Source of the DNA: Blastocatellia bacterium
Lineage (GTDB): Bacteria > Acidobacteriota > Blastocatellia > UBA7656
NCBI GenBank assembly: GCA_035275065.1
Contig: DATENM010000028.1
Location: 103,893 to 167,892 of the forward strand
Reading direction: 5' to 3'
Length of the DNA: 64,000 nucleotides
Part shown: one piece after another, positions 53,451 to 62,818 of the stretch
Layout of the letters: every line of letters starts with the position of its first letter
How positions within the stretch are numbered: position 1 is the first letter of the stretch
Program-made: the position numbers and the translations under genes
Notes under the pieces: generated by a model
Told to the model about the DNA's origin: nothing
The model's database searches: none
What the model saw: only the letters and a program-made list of their open reading frames with translations

Positions 53451-55028
53451 ATGAACCTGACCTTAACCCCTACCCGTTTTCTTGAGCGCGCCCGCCAGCT
53501 ATTCGCCAACAAGGTCGGCATCGTTGACGGCGACGTGCGGTTGACTTATGGCCAATACGCCGAGCGCTGCGACCGGTTGTCGAACGCGCTCGGCCAGCTC
53601 GGCATCCGTCGCGGCCAGTGCGTCGCGTGGCTCGGCTACAACAGCCACGAGCTGCTCGAAGCCTATTATGGCGTCGTCCAGGTGGGCGCGGTGCTGCTGC
53701 CGCTCAACATTCGACTGACGCCGCAAGAGCTGACGTTTATCCTGAATGACGCCGAAACCGTGGCGCTCTTTTATAACCGCGACTTTGCGCCGCTGGTCGA
53801 GGCATTACGTCCGCATGTGCCGGGCGTGAAGCATTACGTTGCGCTTGAGCAGGGAACTGGTGATGCATATTACGAAGACTTACTTTCGGCTGCCGAAGCC
53901 GATTTCACGCCGCCAACGGACATCAAAGACGACGACCTCGCCGAGTTGTTCTACACATCGGGAACTACTGCGAATCCGAAGGGCGTGATGATGACGCACA
54001 GGAATTTATACCTGCACGCCTTGCAGGTGATGGCCGGCTCGGCGATCAAAGACATCAACGTCCAGCTTCACACCATCCCGCTCTTCCATGTCAATGGCTG
54101 GGGCACGCCGCACACGATCACCGGCGGCGGCGCGCGCCATGTCATCGTCCGTAAGTTCGATCCGACCGAAGTGCTCGACATCATCCAGCGCGAGCGCGTT
54201 ACACACTTCTCGATGGTGCCGACGATGGCGGTGGCGCTGCTCAATCACCCGAAGGTTGCCGATTACGACCTGTCGAGCGTCGAGTTCGTCGGCATCGGCG
54301 GCGCCGCCTCGCACGCCGGCCTGATGCGCAGCATCGAAGAGAAGCTCGGCTTTCGCGCCTACGGCGGCTATGGCCTGACGGAGACAACGCCTGTGCTGAC
54401 TTTCTCGTACATCAAAGAACACCTGAACGACATCTCTGAAGACGAACGCTACCGCCGCCAGGCGATGGCCGGTTATCCGATGCCCGGCGTCACCCTCGAC
54501 ATTTTCGATGGCAACGATCAACCCGTCGCGCACGATGGCACGAGCGTCGGCGAAGTCGTCGTCCGCGCAGACAACGTCATGGCCGGTTACTGGAAGCAGC
54601 CCGAAGATACCGCCAATGTCATGCGCGGCGGCTGGTTCCACACGGGCGACATGGCGGTGATTGACGAAGAGGGTTACGTCTTGATCGTTGATCGCAAGAA
54701 AGACATCATCATTTCGGGCGGCGAAAACATCGCTTCGATTGAGATCGAGACGGCAGTCTACGCTCACCCGGCGGTGCTGGAATGCGCGGTCATCGCCATC
54801 CCCGACGAGAAGTGGGGCGAGGTGGCGAAGGCGCTGGTGGTCGTCAAGCCCGGCCAGTCGCTGACTGCCGACGAGCTGGTGGCGCATTGCCGCGGCAGGC
54901 TGCCGGGCTTCAAGGTGCCCAAGTCGGTCGAGTTCTTCGAGGCGCTGCCGAAAGGCGGCACCGGGAAAATCCTCAAGAAAGAACTGCGCGAGAAGTACTG
55001 GGAAGGCTACGAAAAGCGCGTGCATTGA
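53451..55028 (+). CDS. Acyl-CoA synthetase (AMP-forming), second of tandem pair
   Basis: The 525-residue enzyme has FYTSGTTANPKGVMMTHRN, GYGLTETTPV, HTGDMAVIDEEGYVLIVDRKKDIIISGGENI and KGGTGKILKKELREKYW. It is a paralogue of the upstream gene, clearly diverged. It ends 13 bases before the amidohydrolase ATG, so the three genes likely form one unit. ATG 53451 lies behind AGGGAG. The pair may handle acids of different chain length or ring type. Confidence 0.92.
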   Translation: MNLTLTPTRFLERARQLFANKVGIVDGDVRLTYGQYAERCDRLSNALGQLGIRRGQCVAWLGYNSHELLEAYYGVVQVGAVLLPLNIRLTPQELTFILNDAETVALFYNRDFAPLVEALRPHVPGVKHYVALEQGTGDAYYEDLLSAAEADFTPPTDIKDDDLAELFYTSGTTANPKGVMMTHRNLYLHALQVMAGSAIKDINVQLHTIPLFHVNGWGTPHTITGGGARHVIVRKFDPTEVLDIIQRERVTHFSMVPTMAVALLNHPKVADYDLSSVEFVGIGGAASHAGLMRSIEEKLGFRAYGGYGLTETTPVLTFSYIKEHLNDISEDERYRRQAMAGYPMPGVTLDIFDGNDQPVAHDGTSVGEVVVRADNVMAGYWKQPEDTANVMRGGWFHTGDMAVIDEEGYVLIVDRKKDIIISGGENIASIEIETAVYAHPAVLECAVIAIPDEKWGEVAKALVVVKPGQSLTADELVAHCRGRLPGFKVPKSVEFFEALPKGGTGKILKKELREKYWEGYEKRVH

Positions 55029-55041
55029 TAGGGGGCTGCTC

Positions 55042-56598
55042 ATGCGTAGATCGAATCACTGCTCACCGCATAACGCCTGGATAACTTCGGCGTTGCTGGT
55101 TTGCTTTCTGACCGCTTCGGCATTCGCGCAAGCGACGAAATCGCCGAGCAGCGGCAAGCGTAACAATCGCCTCGTCATTCGCAATGCGATGGTGGTTGAC
55201 GGCAACGGCACGCCGGCTTCGGGGCCGAAAGACATCGTCATCGAAGGCAACCGCATCACCGAGATCGCCAGCTTCGATCCCATCTCGGCGATGCAAGGCA
55301 CGGCGCGGCGGCCCGCGGCGGGCGACGCCGAGATCGACGCGACCGGCAAGTATGTCCTGCCCGGCTTGATCAACCTGCACGGCCACATTCAAGACGAGCG
55401 CGGCGGCGTGCCGATGCCCGTAGAGTATTGCTGGAAGCTCTGGCTCGCCAACGGCATCACCACGGTGCGCGAAGTCGGCGGCACCTTGCAGAAGTCGCTC
55501 GCCTGGCGCGAGCAGAGCCGCAAAGGCGAAATCACCGCGCCGCGCTTTTTCATCTACGGCGTTTATAATAACGCGCCGACGCCGACGACCGCTGAAGCCG
55601 CACGCGCACGCGTCCGCGAGTTGAAAGCGATGGGCGTTGACGGCATCAAGTTCTTCGCCATAGACCGCGACCTGATGGCGGCGATGCTCGACGAAGCGCA
55701 CAAGCAGGGCTTGCGCACCGCGCATCACTCGGCGGTCGCCGAAACTAATGCCTGGGACGACATCAAATTCGGCACGACCAGCATCGAGCACTGGTACGGC
55801 ATCCCCGACGCGGCGATTGTGAGCGGCAGGCAGAACTTTCCGGCGAGCTACAACTACGACAACGAGGTGGATCGCTTCCGCTATGCCGGTCACCTCTGGC
55901 GCGAGGCCGACGCCGAGCGGCTGACGAAAGTGCTTGACGCGATGATCGCGGCAGGCGTCGCGTGGGACCCGACGCTCGACATTTACGAAGCCAGCCGCGA
56001 CCTGCTGCGGGCGCAGAATCAGCCGTGGTTTCAAGAATACCTGCACCCGGTGCTGGAAGAGTTCTTCCGCCCGAACCCGAAGAATCACGGCTCATACTTT
56101 CTGGGCTGGACTTCGACGGATGAGACGTTCTGGAAGGAAAATTACCAGATATGGATGCGCGCCGTGCGCGAGTTCGCCGAGCGCGGCGGCCTGGTCGGCG
56201 CCGGCGAAGACGCCGGCTTCATCTATCAGATGTACGGCTTCGGCTTGATCCGCGAGCTTGAGCTGCATCAGGAGGCGGGCTTTCATCCGCTGAAAGTGAT
56301 TCAGCACGCGACCGGCAACAACGCGAAGATTCTCGGCGAAGAAGAGCGCCTGGGCCGCGTGCGCGCTGGCTTTCTGGCGGACTTGATCGTCGTCAATGGC
56401 AACCCGCTTGAAAACCTCAAGGTGCTTTATGCGACGGGCGGCGACGAAGTCCGCGATGGCCGAACGGTGCATACGGGCGGCGTCGAATGGACGATCAAAG
56501 ACGGCATTCCCTTTCACGGGCCGACGCTGATGAGAGAGATCAAAGAGATGGTCACGAAAGCCCGCGGCGAGCGCGCCAGCAAATCGGCGCGGCAGTAA
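55042..56598 (+). CDS. Secreted amidohydrolase family metalloenzyme
   Basis: The 518-residue product has a signal peptide (ITSALLVCFLTASAFAQ) and an amidohydrolase barrel. The first metal-binding motif HGH is in GLINLHGHIQDE; later ligands are His residues in HHSAV and IEHWYG, and Asp in GAGEDAGF. The imidazolonepropionase-like composite fold is completed by the small beta domain at both ends (LVIRNAMVVDGNG; GFLADLIVVNGNPLENLKVLY). It hydrolyses some amide or cyclic substrate outside the cytoplasm. It follows the tandem synthetases closely, which suggests degradation of an amide-linked acid. Confidence 0.87.
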   Translation: MRRSNHCSPHNAWITSALLVCFLTASAFAQATKSPSSGKRNNRLVIRNAMVVDGNGTPASGPKDIVIEGNRITEIASFDPISAMQGTARRPAAGDAEIDATGKYVLPGLINLHGHIQDERGGVPMPVEYCWKLWLANGITTVREVGGTLQKSLAWREQSRKGEITAPRFFIYGVYNNAPTPTTAEAARARVRELKAMGVDGIKFFAIDRDLMAAMLDEAHKQGLRTAHHSAVAETNAWDDIKFGTTSIEHWYGIPDAAIVSGRQNFPASYNYDNEVDRFRYAGHLWREADAERLTKVLDAMIAAGVAWDPTLDIYEASRDLLRAQNQPWFQEYLHPVLEEFFRPNPKNHGSYFLGWTSTDETFWKENYQIWMRAVREFAERGGLVGAGEDAGFIYQMYGFGLIRELELHQEAGFHPLKVIQHATGNNAKILGEEERLGRVRAGFLADLIVVNGNPLENLKVLYATGGDEVRDGRTVHTGGVEWTIKDGIPFHGPTLMREIKEMVTKARGERASKSARQ

Positions 56599-56649
56599 TG
56601 AAAGCGGTTTTCTTAGGTGTAGCGCAAGGCAATCGAGAATTGCTCCAGG

Positions 56650-57441
56650 CTACTGGCTGGCGCTTTCGAGTTGAAAGAGCCGCTTGAAATTCGCCGTGGT
56701 TATGCGGCCAATCTCTTCGCCCGACAGCCCGCGCAGCGCACCGATGGCGCGGGCGGTTTCGACGACATAAGCCGGCTCGTTGCGCCGACCGCGAAAAGGG
56801 ACGGGCGCGAGAAAGGGCGCGTCGGTTTCGATGAGGATTTTATCGAGCGGCAGGCTGCGCGCCGTCTGCCGCAAGTCTTCGGACTTCTTGAACGTGACGA
56901 CGCCGGAAAACGAAATCAGAAAGCCCATCTCGACCGCCGCTTCGGCAAACCTCTGTGTGCCGGTGAAGCAGTGGATGATGCCCGGCAGACCCGCGCCCAC
57001 CCATTCTTCCCGCAGAATCTCTAAAGTATCATCTTCGGCTTCGCGTGTGTGAATCACCGCCGGCAAGCGGCGTGAGCGGGCCATCTGCAACTGCCGGCTG
57101 AAGGCGTGGCGCTGCGCCTCGCGCGGCGAATTGTCGTAATGATAATCGAGGCCGATCTCGCCCCAGGCGATGACCTTCGGGTGCGTGGCCAGCTCGGCAA
57201 GCCGCGCATAGAGCGCTTCGTCGAGCAGGCGCGCTTCGTGCGGGTGGACGCCGACCGTGGTGTAGATGAAGTCGTATTGTTCAGCAATCCGAAACGCCGC
57301 CGCGTGCGAGTCTTTCGCCACATCGCCATTGCCGACGGCGACGATGATCTCGATTCCCGCCTCGACGGCGCGGGCAATCATGGCGCTGCGGTCGCCATCG
57401 AAGTCTTCGCTCTCGACGTGCGCGTGTGAGTCTATAAACAT
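56650..57441 (-). CDS. tatD: TatD-family metal-dependent deoxyribonuclease
   Basis: The 263-residue product begins MFIDSHAHV with the H6-x-H8 metal pair. It has GEIGLDYHYDNSPREAQRHAF, IHTREAEDDT, IIHCFTG and ETDAPFLAPVPFRGRRNEPAYV, the full set of TatD blocks. Relatives show 3'-5' exonuclease activity in DNA turnover and repair. ATG 57441 is preferred to the extension at 57471. Divergent from the merR-like gene. Confidence 0.93.
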   Translation of the reverse strand: MFIDSHAHVESEDFDGDRSAMIARAVEAGIEIIVAVGNGDVAKDSHAAAFRIAEQYDFIYTTVGVHPHEARLLDEALYARLAELATHPKVIAWGEIGLDYHYDNSPREAQRHAFSRQLQMARSRRLPAVIHTREAEDDTLEILREEWVGAGLPGIIHCFTGTQRFAEAAVEMGFLISFSGVVTFKKSEDLRQTARSLPLDKILIETDAPFLAPVPFRGRRNEPAYVVETARAIGALRGLSGEEIGRITTANFKRLFQLESASQ

Positions 57442-57513
57442 AATCCGTCTCTCGCGAAGCAATGATAACATAGGCGGGCGGCGGCATCTTGCGCGGCGAT
57501 CACGGACGGCCGC

Positions 57514-57545
57514 TTGACTCTATACTGCGGTACAGGGTGCAGAAT
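57514..57545 (+). promoter_or_regulatory. MerR-type promoter with overlong spacer and dyad
   Basis: TTGACT (57514-57519) and CAGAAT (57540-57545) are 20 bases apart. The spacer holds a dyad CTATAC-TGCG-GTACAG centred between them. An over-long spacer with the dyad inside is the hallmark of promoters switched by MerR proteins, so the downstream regulator probably controls itself and the next gene. Confidence 0.75.
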
Positions 57546-57570
57546 CAATGAAGGCGTGAAGGGAGGGCGG

Positions 57571-57975
57571 ATGCGAATCGGCGAAGTCGCGACGCGCGCC
57601 GGAGTCAGCGTGCAGGCAGTGCGCCTGTACGAGCGGCGCGGCATCCTGAAGCGTGTCGCGCGCCAGCGGTCGGGATACCGCGATTACACGCCCGACACGG
57701 TGGCGCTCGTGCGCTTCGTCAAACAGGCGCAGCAGCACGGCTTCACGCTCAACGAAATCAAATCGCTGATTGATCTGCGCGGCACACAGGGCTCCGGCAC
57801 CGGGCAAGCGCGCCGGCTGGCGGAAGCCAAGGTGGCGGCGCTCGACGCGCAAATCAACCGGCTCAAAGCCCAGCGCGACGCCATCGCGCACGGGCTGGGT
57901 TGCTGCCAGTGCAGCGAGATGTTTCCGCTGTGTTTGCTCGCGCAATCGGGCGCGCGCGATTCGCGCAGCGAGTGA
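57571..57975 (+). CDS. MerR-family metal-type regulator
   Basis: The 134-residue protein starts at ATG 57571 behind AGGGAGGG. A winged helix (about 1-70: MRIGEVATRAGVSVQAVRLYERRGIL ... SGYRDY) is followed by a dimer coiled coil (RRLAEAKVAALDAQINRLKAQRDAI) and a C-terminal metal loop GCCQCSEMFPLCLLA with four cysteines. The Cys82 of mercury-type MerR is absent (replaced in GTQGSGTGQAR), so the metal is uncertain; thiophilic metals such as Hg, Cd, Pb or Cu/Au are candidates. The next gene begins 12 bases downstream. Confidence 0.85.
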   Translation: MRIGEVATRAGVSVQAVRLYERRGILKRVARQRSGYRDYTPDTVALVRFVKQAQQHGFTLNEIKSLIDLRGTQGSGTGQARRLAEAKVAALDAQINRLKAQRDAIAHGLGCCQCSEMFPLCLLAQSGARDSRSE

Positions 57976-57987
57976 ACGGAGGCCGAC

Positions 57988-58446
57988 ATGAAAAGACGGA
58001 CATGGCTACTGAAAGTCGCGGCGCTCGCCTTGGCGCTGCCGCAAATCGCTCTCATCATGGCGTCGGCGCAGGCTAGTGAGGCGTATAGGCCCACTCGGGG
58101 AGAGGCAAAGATGAAGGCGCAAAACAAAGCGGCAGATGAACAGCCCTTCTTTTGCAACCTGTCGGCGCTTGATGCCGGCCAGCGAAAACATCATCGCCAG
58201 TTGACGGCGCGGCTGCGCGAGTCGGTCGAAGAGGTGCGCGAGCTGGCTGATGGCTATGGCTTTCGCCTGGCGGCGGACATCGCCCACATCAATCTGGTCG
58301 CTGAGTGGGTCTCACTGGAGCGTTTGTGCTGCCCGTTTTTCGCCTTTCAAATTGATGTCGGAAGCGAAGGCCGGCCGCTCTGGCTACGCATCACCGGGCG
58401 CGAAGGGGTGAAGCCATTCATGCAGTCCGAGTTTGATATTAAGTGA
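57988..58446 (+). CDS. Exported Cys-Cys protein linked to MerR regulator
   Basis: The 152-residue product has an N-terminal export signal (WLLKVAALALALPQIALIMASAQA) and a soluble domain with PFFCNLSALDAGQRKHH, an ELADGYGFRL turn and the conserved EWVSLERLCCPFFAFQIDVG, followed by WLRITGREGVKPFM. The domain belongs to a family of small proteins of unknown function often placed beside mercury-type regulators; the Cys pair is likely to bind metal. Known relatives seem mostly cytoplasmic and lack the signal, so the export peptide is unusual. It shares the MerR promoter with the gene upstream. Confidence 0.7.
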   Translation: MKRRTWLLKVAALALALPQIALIMASAQASEAYRPTRGEAKMKAQNKAADEQPFFCNLSALDAGQRKHHRQLTARLRESVEEVRELADGYGFRLAADIAHINLVAEWVSLERLCCPFFAFQIDVGSEGRPLWLRITGREGVKPFMQSEFDIK

Positions 58447-59008
58447 TCGGGCGCTGATCATCAGCCGGGGATGAAACGCTCGACATTCGCGCCGGCATGG
58501 TGGATTGGGCGTCGAGCCCCCACTTGAAGACGGCCTGCATCAGCGGCAGCAGGCGATGACCGGCGACCGCGTTCATGAAGAAAAGCTCATGCTCACGCTC
58601 GACCTCCGCCATGCGGCGCAGCGCGGCAGCAAATTCCGTGAGGCCGAGCGCCTCTGCATGCGAAGCCGCCTGCACATACTCATCAACATTGCCGTGTTCG
58701 AGCCGGCCCGCAAAGTACATGGGCAGGAATCTCCCCGTGCAATGACAGCTCAGGCCGATGACGCGCCCGATGAGCCAGAGTTGCGCTTCCAGGCGTTTGA
58801 TGGGGGACGCGCCGAGTTGTTCTAGCATCCGGCCAACGGCTTCGCGGTGCGCCCACTCTTCGCCTTCGATCTGCCGGATTCGCCGGCGCTCCGTCGCTTG
58901 TTGCACAGAGCGCCAGTGGCCGCGGTACGCATAACCGGCGGCGCATTCGCCCGAATAGGCGCGTTGCAGGATGTGGATGAGTTGCTGGCGGTGCAGGCGC
59001 GTGTCCAT
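58439..59008 (-). CDS. Ferritin-like di-iron protein
   Basis: The 189-residue product starts at ATG 59008 behind GAGGAGG. Four helices carry E-rich motifs of the ferritin/COQ7-like group: SGECAAGYAYRGHW, QIEGEEWAHREAV, and VEREHELFF in the last helix. The two E-x-x-H pairs are visible. It may act as a hydroxylase or in iron/oxidative stress; its substrate is unknown. It converges on the Cys-Cys protein gene with an 8-base overlap of the stop regions. Confidence 0.75.
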   Translation of the reverse strand: MDTRLHRQQLIHILQRAYSGECAAGYAYRGHWRSVQQATERRRIRQIEGEEWAHREAVGRMLEQLGASPIKRLEAQLWLIGRVIGLSCHCTGRFLPMYFAGRLEHGNVDEYVQAASHAEALGLTEFAAALRRMAEVEREHELFFMNAVAGHRLLPLMQAVFKWGLDAQSTMPARMSSVSSPADDQRPIT

Positions 59009-59060
59009 ACGGCTCGCCTCCTCGATGCGAGTATAACGAAGCGCACGGACACGCGCACTT

Positions 59061-59170
59061 GAGTGACAAGTGACAAGTGACAAGTGACAAGACTTTGTGA
59101 TGCGGCGTGCCGGTAACCGTTCAGAGGGCGCACTACTCTTGTCACTTGTCACTTGTCACTCGTCACTCTC
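59061..59170. repeat. Heptamer inverted-repeat hairpin (unit GTGACAA)
   Basis: Four and a half tandem 7-base units (59061-59091) face about five complementary units (59135-59170) across 43 bases. It separates the AIM24-like gene from the ferritin-like gene, both on the minus strand. The unit matches that of the locus at 29.5 kb. Confidence 0.75.
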
Positions 59171-60211
59171 TTAGCTGGAGCCGAAGGTGAAGCCGCTGCC
59201 ACCGCCACTCGATTGCGATGGGAAGAAGGGCTTCATCAACCCGGCGAAGGCCGCGAGGTTGCGCGTCTGGATCAACAGCTCGCCCGGCCCCATGAATTCG
59301 GCGACGATGCCTTCGCCGCTAGTCATGCTGCGGAACCAGCCGGCGGCAGCTTTGCGCAAGGTGTACTGCGTGGTGCCTTCCCAGGCCACCAGATGGCCGG
59401 TGTCAACGACGTAGCGCTCGCCCGGCCCTAACGTCTTGCGATGGATCGCGCCGAACGACGAGACCAGCAACAGCCCGGCGCCGCGCACCTGAAGGACGAA
59501 CAGCCCTTCGCCGCCGAAGAACGATTTGGCGCCGCCCCACTTGGTATCAACCACGAGGCTGCCATCGCCGGCCAGGTAAGAGCTCGCCTGCACGAAGAAC
59601 ATCTGATTGTTCATCTCGATGGCGGCGATGTCGCCGGGCGCGCCCGGCGCGAAGGTCACTTCGCCGGGGCCGCCGCGCGCCGTGAAGGTCGAAACGAAGG
59701 CCGACTCGCCGCCCACCGCGCGCTTGAGCGCGCCCATCAAACCGCCTTTCATCTGCGACTGCAACTCGACGTTGCCCGACATCGAAACCATCGCGCCGGC
59801 TTCGGCCTGTATCGACTGCTCGGGTTGCAGCTGCACGACGGCCAGCGAGAAGGCCGGCTGGTGCAGAATCTCGTACTGGTAGCCGCGCCCGGACCCGCGC
59901 CCGTCGGCGTCTATGTGTATGCCCTGGCCGGGAGGGTAGCCGGGCGGTGCGCCGCCATAGTTCGGCTGGCCCTGATTATAATTCGGCTGGCCCTGGCCAT
60001 AGCCCGGCGGCGGGCCTTGCTGATAACCGGGCGGCGGCGGCGGCGGGTAACCGGGTGGCCCCTGTTGATACCCCGGCGGCGGCCCTTGCGGGTAGCCCGG
60101 CGGCGGCGGCGGATAATTCGCCTGCGCGTCGGGCGCACTGATCGGGCTGCCGCAAGAGGTGCAGAACTTCGTGTCCGGCGAAACCTCCGTGCCGCATCGT
60201 TGACATCTCAT
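59171..60211 (-). CDS. AIM24-family protein with zinc ribbon and Pro/Tyr/Gly-rich N-terminus
   Basis: The 346-residue protein starts with a zinc ribbon (C3, C6, C17, C20), followed by a low-complexity segment of PPPGYQQG-like repeats (about 28-100). An AIM24/TIGR00266 domain runs from about 110 to 335 (FSLAVVQLQPEQSIQAEAGAMVSMSGNVELQSQMKGGL; AFVSTFTARGGPGEVTFAPGAPGDI). The conserved beta-solenoid-like core has no proven enzyme activity. The proline/tyrosine linker resembles those of bacterial surface or phase-separating proteins. Start ATG 60211 is clear from the zinc ribbon. Confidence 0.88.
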   Translation of the reverse strand: MRCQRCGTEVSPDTKFCTSCGSPISAPDAQANYPPPPPGYPQGPPPGYQQGPPGYPPPPPPGYQQGPPPGYGQGQPNYNQGQPNYGGAPPGYPPGQGIHIDADGRGSGRGYQYEILHQPAFSLAVVQLQPEQSIQAEAGAMVSMSGNVELQSQMKGGLMGALKRAVGGESAFVSTFTARGGPGEVTFAPGAPGDIAAIEMNNQMFFVQASSYLAGDGSLVVDTKWGGAKSFFGGEGLFVLQVRGAGLLLVSSFGAIHRKTLGPGERYVVDTGHLVAWEGTTQYTLRKAAAGWFRSMTSGEGIVAEFMGPGELLIQTRNLAAFAGLMKPFFPSQSSGGGSGFTFGSS

Positions 60212-60263
60212 AATGACTCTCCTTGTAGATTAATCGTCACTCGTCCGCCTATGGCTCCATCTC

Positions 60264-62717
60264 TCACATGAGGCTGACCGGGTCAACTTCGATGGCGATG
60301 GAGCGCGGGTTCGCGCCGCGCGCCAGCATCTTCGTCATCGCCGCGTCCAACGCCTCGCGGGCGCGAACGCGGCTGCGCGCTTTGATCAACACCTGAAAGC
60401 GGTGCTCGCCCTTGATGCGCGAGATGGGCGCGGGCGCGGGCCCCAGCACGCGCATCATCGAATCGCCGGCCGCCTCGCGCAACGCTTTAGCCAGGTCGGT
60501 CGCCGTGTTGTTAGCCCGGTCGAACTCTTTGTCATGCACGCAGATGTTGATCAGCGCGTTGAACGGCGGGTAATGCATCGAGCGGCGGAACTCGATCTCG
60601 CGCCGGTAGAACTCGTCGTAATCCTGCGCCTTCGCGCAGACCAGCGAGTAGTGTTCGGGGTGGTAGGTCTGAATCACCACGCGGCCCGGCCGGTCGCCGC
60701 GCCCGGCGCGCCCCGCCACCTGCGTCAAGAGTTGGAACGTGCGCTCGGCGGCGCGAAAGTCGGGCAGGCACAGCCCCGCGTCCACGGAGATGACGCCGAC
60801 CAGCGTGACGTTGTGGAAGTCGTGGCCTTTGGCGATCATCTGCGTGCCGACGACCAGATCAATCGAGCCGGCGGCGAACTCCATCAGCAGGTGTTCGAGG
60901 CTGCCGCGCCGCCGCGTCGTGTCGCGGTCAATGCGGGCGATGGACTTATCCGGGAACAGCTCGCGCAGCTTGGCTTCGAGTTGCTCTGTGCCTTCGCCGA
61001 CGTATTGAATGTATTGCCCGTCGCAGGTCGGGCAGACGCGCGGCGCGGGCCTGACGTAGTTGCAGTAGTGGCATTGCAGGCTCTGGTTGTAGCGGTGGTA
61101 GGTCAGCGTCACGTCGCAGTTCGGGCAGTGGATCGCGTCGCCGCACGAGCGGCACATTGCGAACGACGAGTAGCCGCGCCGGTTCAGCAGGACCATCACC
61201 TGCTCGCCGCGCTCGAACGTCTCGGCCATCGCCGCCTTGATCTCGTCGGAAAACGTCACCTGCTTGCCGTGCCGCTTGAAGACTTCGCGCATGTCAATCG
61301 TCTCGACCGCCGCCAGCGCGCGGTTGCCATAGCGCGTGTCCAGCCGCATGTATTCGTACTTACCCGTGGTCGCGTTGTGAACGGATTCGAGCGACGGCGT
61401 CGCCGAGCCGAGCACGACGATGGCCCTGGCGTCGTGGGCGCGCATGATGGCCGTGTCGCGCCCGTGGTAGCGCGGCGTCTCGTCCTGCTTGTAGGAAGTC
61501 TCGTGCTCCTCGTCAACGACGATGACGCCGAGGTTTTCAATCGGCGCGAAGACGGCCGAGCGCGTGCCGATGACGACGCGCGCCTCGCCGTCCTTGATGC
61601 GCCGCCACTCGTCCGTGCGCTCGCCCTCGCTCAAGCTCGAATGCAGGATGGCGACGGCGTCGCCGAACAGGGCGCGCAGGCGGCGCGAGAAGACCGGCGT
61701 GAGCGCGATCTCCGGCACCAGCATCAGTGCGCCCTGTCCCCGCCGGGTCGCCTCGCGCATGGCGCGGATGTAGATCTCGGTCTTGCCGCTCCCCGTGACG
61801 CCGTGCAGCAGGAAGGTCGCGTAGCGCCGCTCGTCCAACCGCGCGACGATGCGGTCGAGCGCCGCCTGCTGGTCGGCGTTGAGCGTGACGAGATTCAGCT
61901 CCTGCTGCTCGACGTGCGAGAGCGGGTCGCGGCGGACTTCGCGGGCGAAGACTTCGACGAGGCCGCGCTTCTCCAGCGTCCGCACGACCGACGCCGACAC
62001 GTCCGCCATGTCGAGCAAGTCGCCGAAGGCGAGCGGCTCGTCGCTCTCTTCCAGCGTCTCGATGACGCGCTGCTGCGCGGGCGTCGGCGCGTCGCCGTTG
62101 CCCCCCTGGAAGGCGTGCGGGGTGAGCCGGACGGCGTTTTGCAGCTTGGGCTTCAGACGGCTCTCGCCGACGCGCTCGGCGACGCGCACGAAGCCCGCGC
62201 GCTCAAGCTGACGGATCAAGGCCGACGTGTGTGATTTCGAGAGGCGGCGCTCCAGCTCGCGCGAGCCGAGGTGCCCGTTCGTGGCGACGAGTTCGAGGGC
62301 TTGCAGCTTCGACGAAGACCAACTGAATCCGGCCGACACCTGCGCCAGCGCCGCGCGGCCGGCCTCGGTGATGGTCAGCACTTGTTCGGTGGCGACGGTC
62401 GCGCCGGCCGGCAGCGCCGTGCGCAGGCACTCGCCCCACGGCGCGTGGTAGTAATCGCTCATCCACTTCGTCAGGCGCAGGATGTCGGGCGAGATGATGG
62501 GCGACTCGTCCACGAGTTCTTCAACGTCTTTAATGTCGCTCGCGGCGAGTTCGCCGGCCGGCTCGGCGTGCAGGGCGACGATGAAGCCGGTCAGCAGCTT
62601 TTTACCGAACGGCACGACGACGCGGCAGCCGGCGTGCGCGCGCTGCGCCATATCGCCCGGCAGCCGATAGCTGAAGGTTTGCCTGACGTGAACCGGAACC
62701 GCGACCTCTGCGAACAT
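60264..62717 (-). CDS. priA: Primosomal protein N' (replication restart helicase)
   Basis: The 817-residue helicase restarts stalled forks. Motifs: Walker [20 protein letters not shown] box in [22 protein letters not shown], and the zinc-binding block [21 protein letters not shown] with the second [19 protein letters not shown]. Helicase motifs V and VI are in [18 protein letters not shown] and [19 protein letters not shown]. Length is a little above E. coli PriA (732) because of an enlarged N-terminal domain. ATG 62717 begins [20 protein letters not shown]. Confidence 0.97.
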   Translation of the reverse strand: MFAEVAVPVHVRQTFSYRLPGDMAQRAHAGCRVVVPFGKKLLTGFIVALHAEPAGELAASDIKDVEELVDESPIISPDILRLTKWMSDYYHAPWGECLRTALPAGATVATEQVLTITEAGRAALAQVSAGFSWSSSKLQALELVATNGHLGSRELERRLSKSHTSALIRQLERAGFVRVAERVGESRLKPKLQNAVRLTPHAFQGGNGDAPTPAQQRVIETLEESDEPLAFGDLLDMADVSASVVRTLEKRGLVEVFAREVRRDPLSHVEQQELNLVTLNADQQAALDRIVARLDERRYATFLLHGVTGSGKTEIYIRAMREATRRGQGALMLVPEIALTPVFSRRLRALFGDAVAILHSSLSEGERTDEWRRIKDGEARVVIGTRSAVFAPIENLGVIVVDEEHETSYKQDETPRYHGRDTAIMRAHDARAIVVLGSATPSLESVHNATTGKYEYMRLDTRYGNRALAAVETIDMREVFKRHGKQVTFSDEIKAAMAETFERGEQVMVLLNRRGYSSFAMCRSCGDAIHCPNCDVTLTYHRYNQSLQCHYCNYVRPAPRVCPTCDGQYIQYVGEGTEQLEAKLRELFPDKSIARIDRDTTRRRGSLEHLLMEFAAGSIDLVVGTQMIAKGHDFHNVTLVGVISVDAGLCLPDFRAAERTFQLLTQVAGRAGRGDRPGRVVIQTYHPEHYSLVCAKAQDYDEFYRREIEFRRSMHYPPFNALINICVHDKEFDRANNTATDLAKALREAAGDSMMRVLGPAPAPISRIKGEHRFQVLIKARSRVRAREALDAAMTKMLARGANPRSIAIEVDPVSLM

Positions 62718-62742
62718 CGCCGGGATTGTACACGGCGCGGTG

Positions 62743-62790
62743 GCCAGTTGTCAGTGGCCAGTTTTCAGTTTCGAGTTTTCGGTTGTGTAT
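62743..62790. repeat. Degenerate heptamer array without a right arm
   Basis: Units of the form CAGTTGT, CAGTGGC, CAGTTTT, CAGTTTC, GAGTTTT stand in a row at a 7-base period. No complementary arm is seen to the right, unlike the other loci. It separates priA from the dehydratase-like gene. Confidence 0.45.
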
Positions 62791-62818
62791 CGCCGCGGTT
62801 TTTTGGATAGTTGTCCGT

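Noticed and set aside
60402..62234. 610-residue plus-strand frame inside priA
   Set aside because: Antisense shadow of priA; no recognisable domain.
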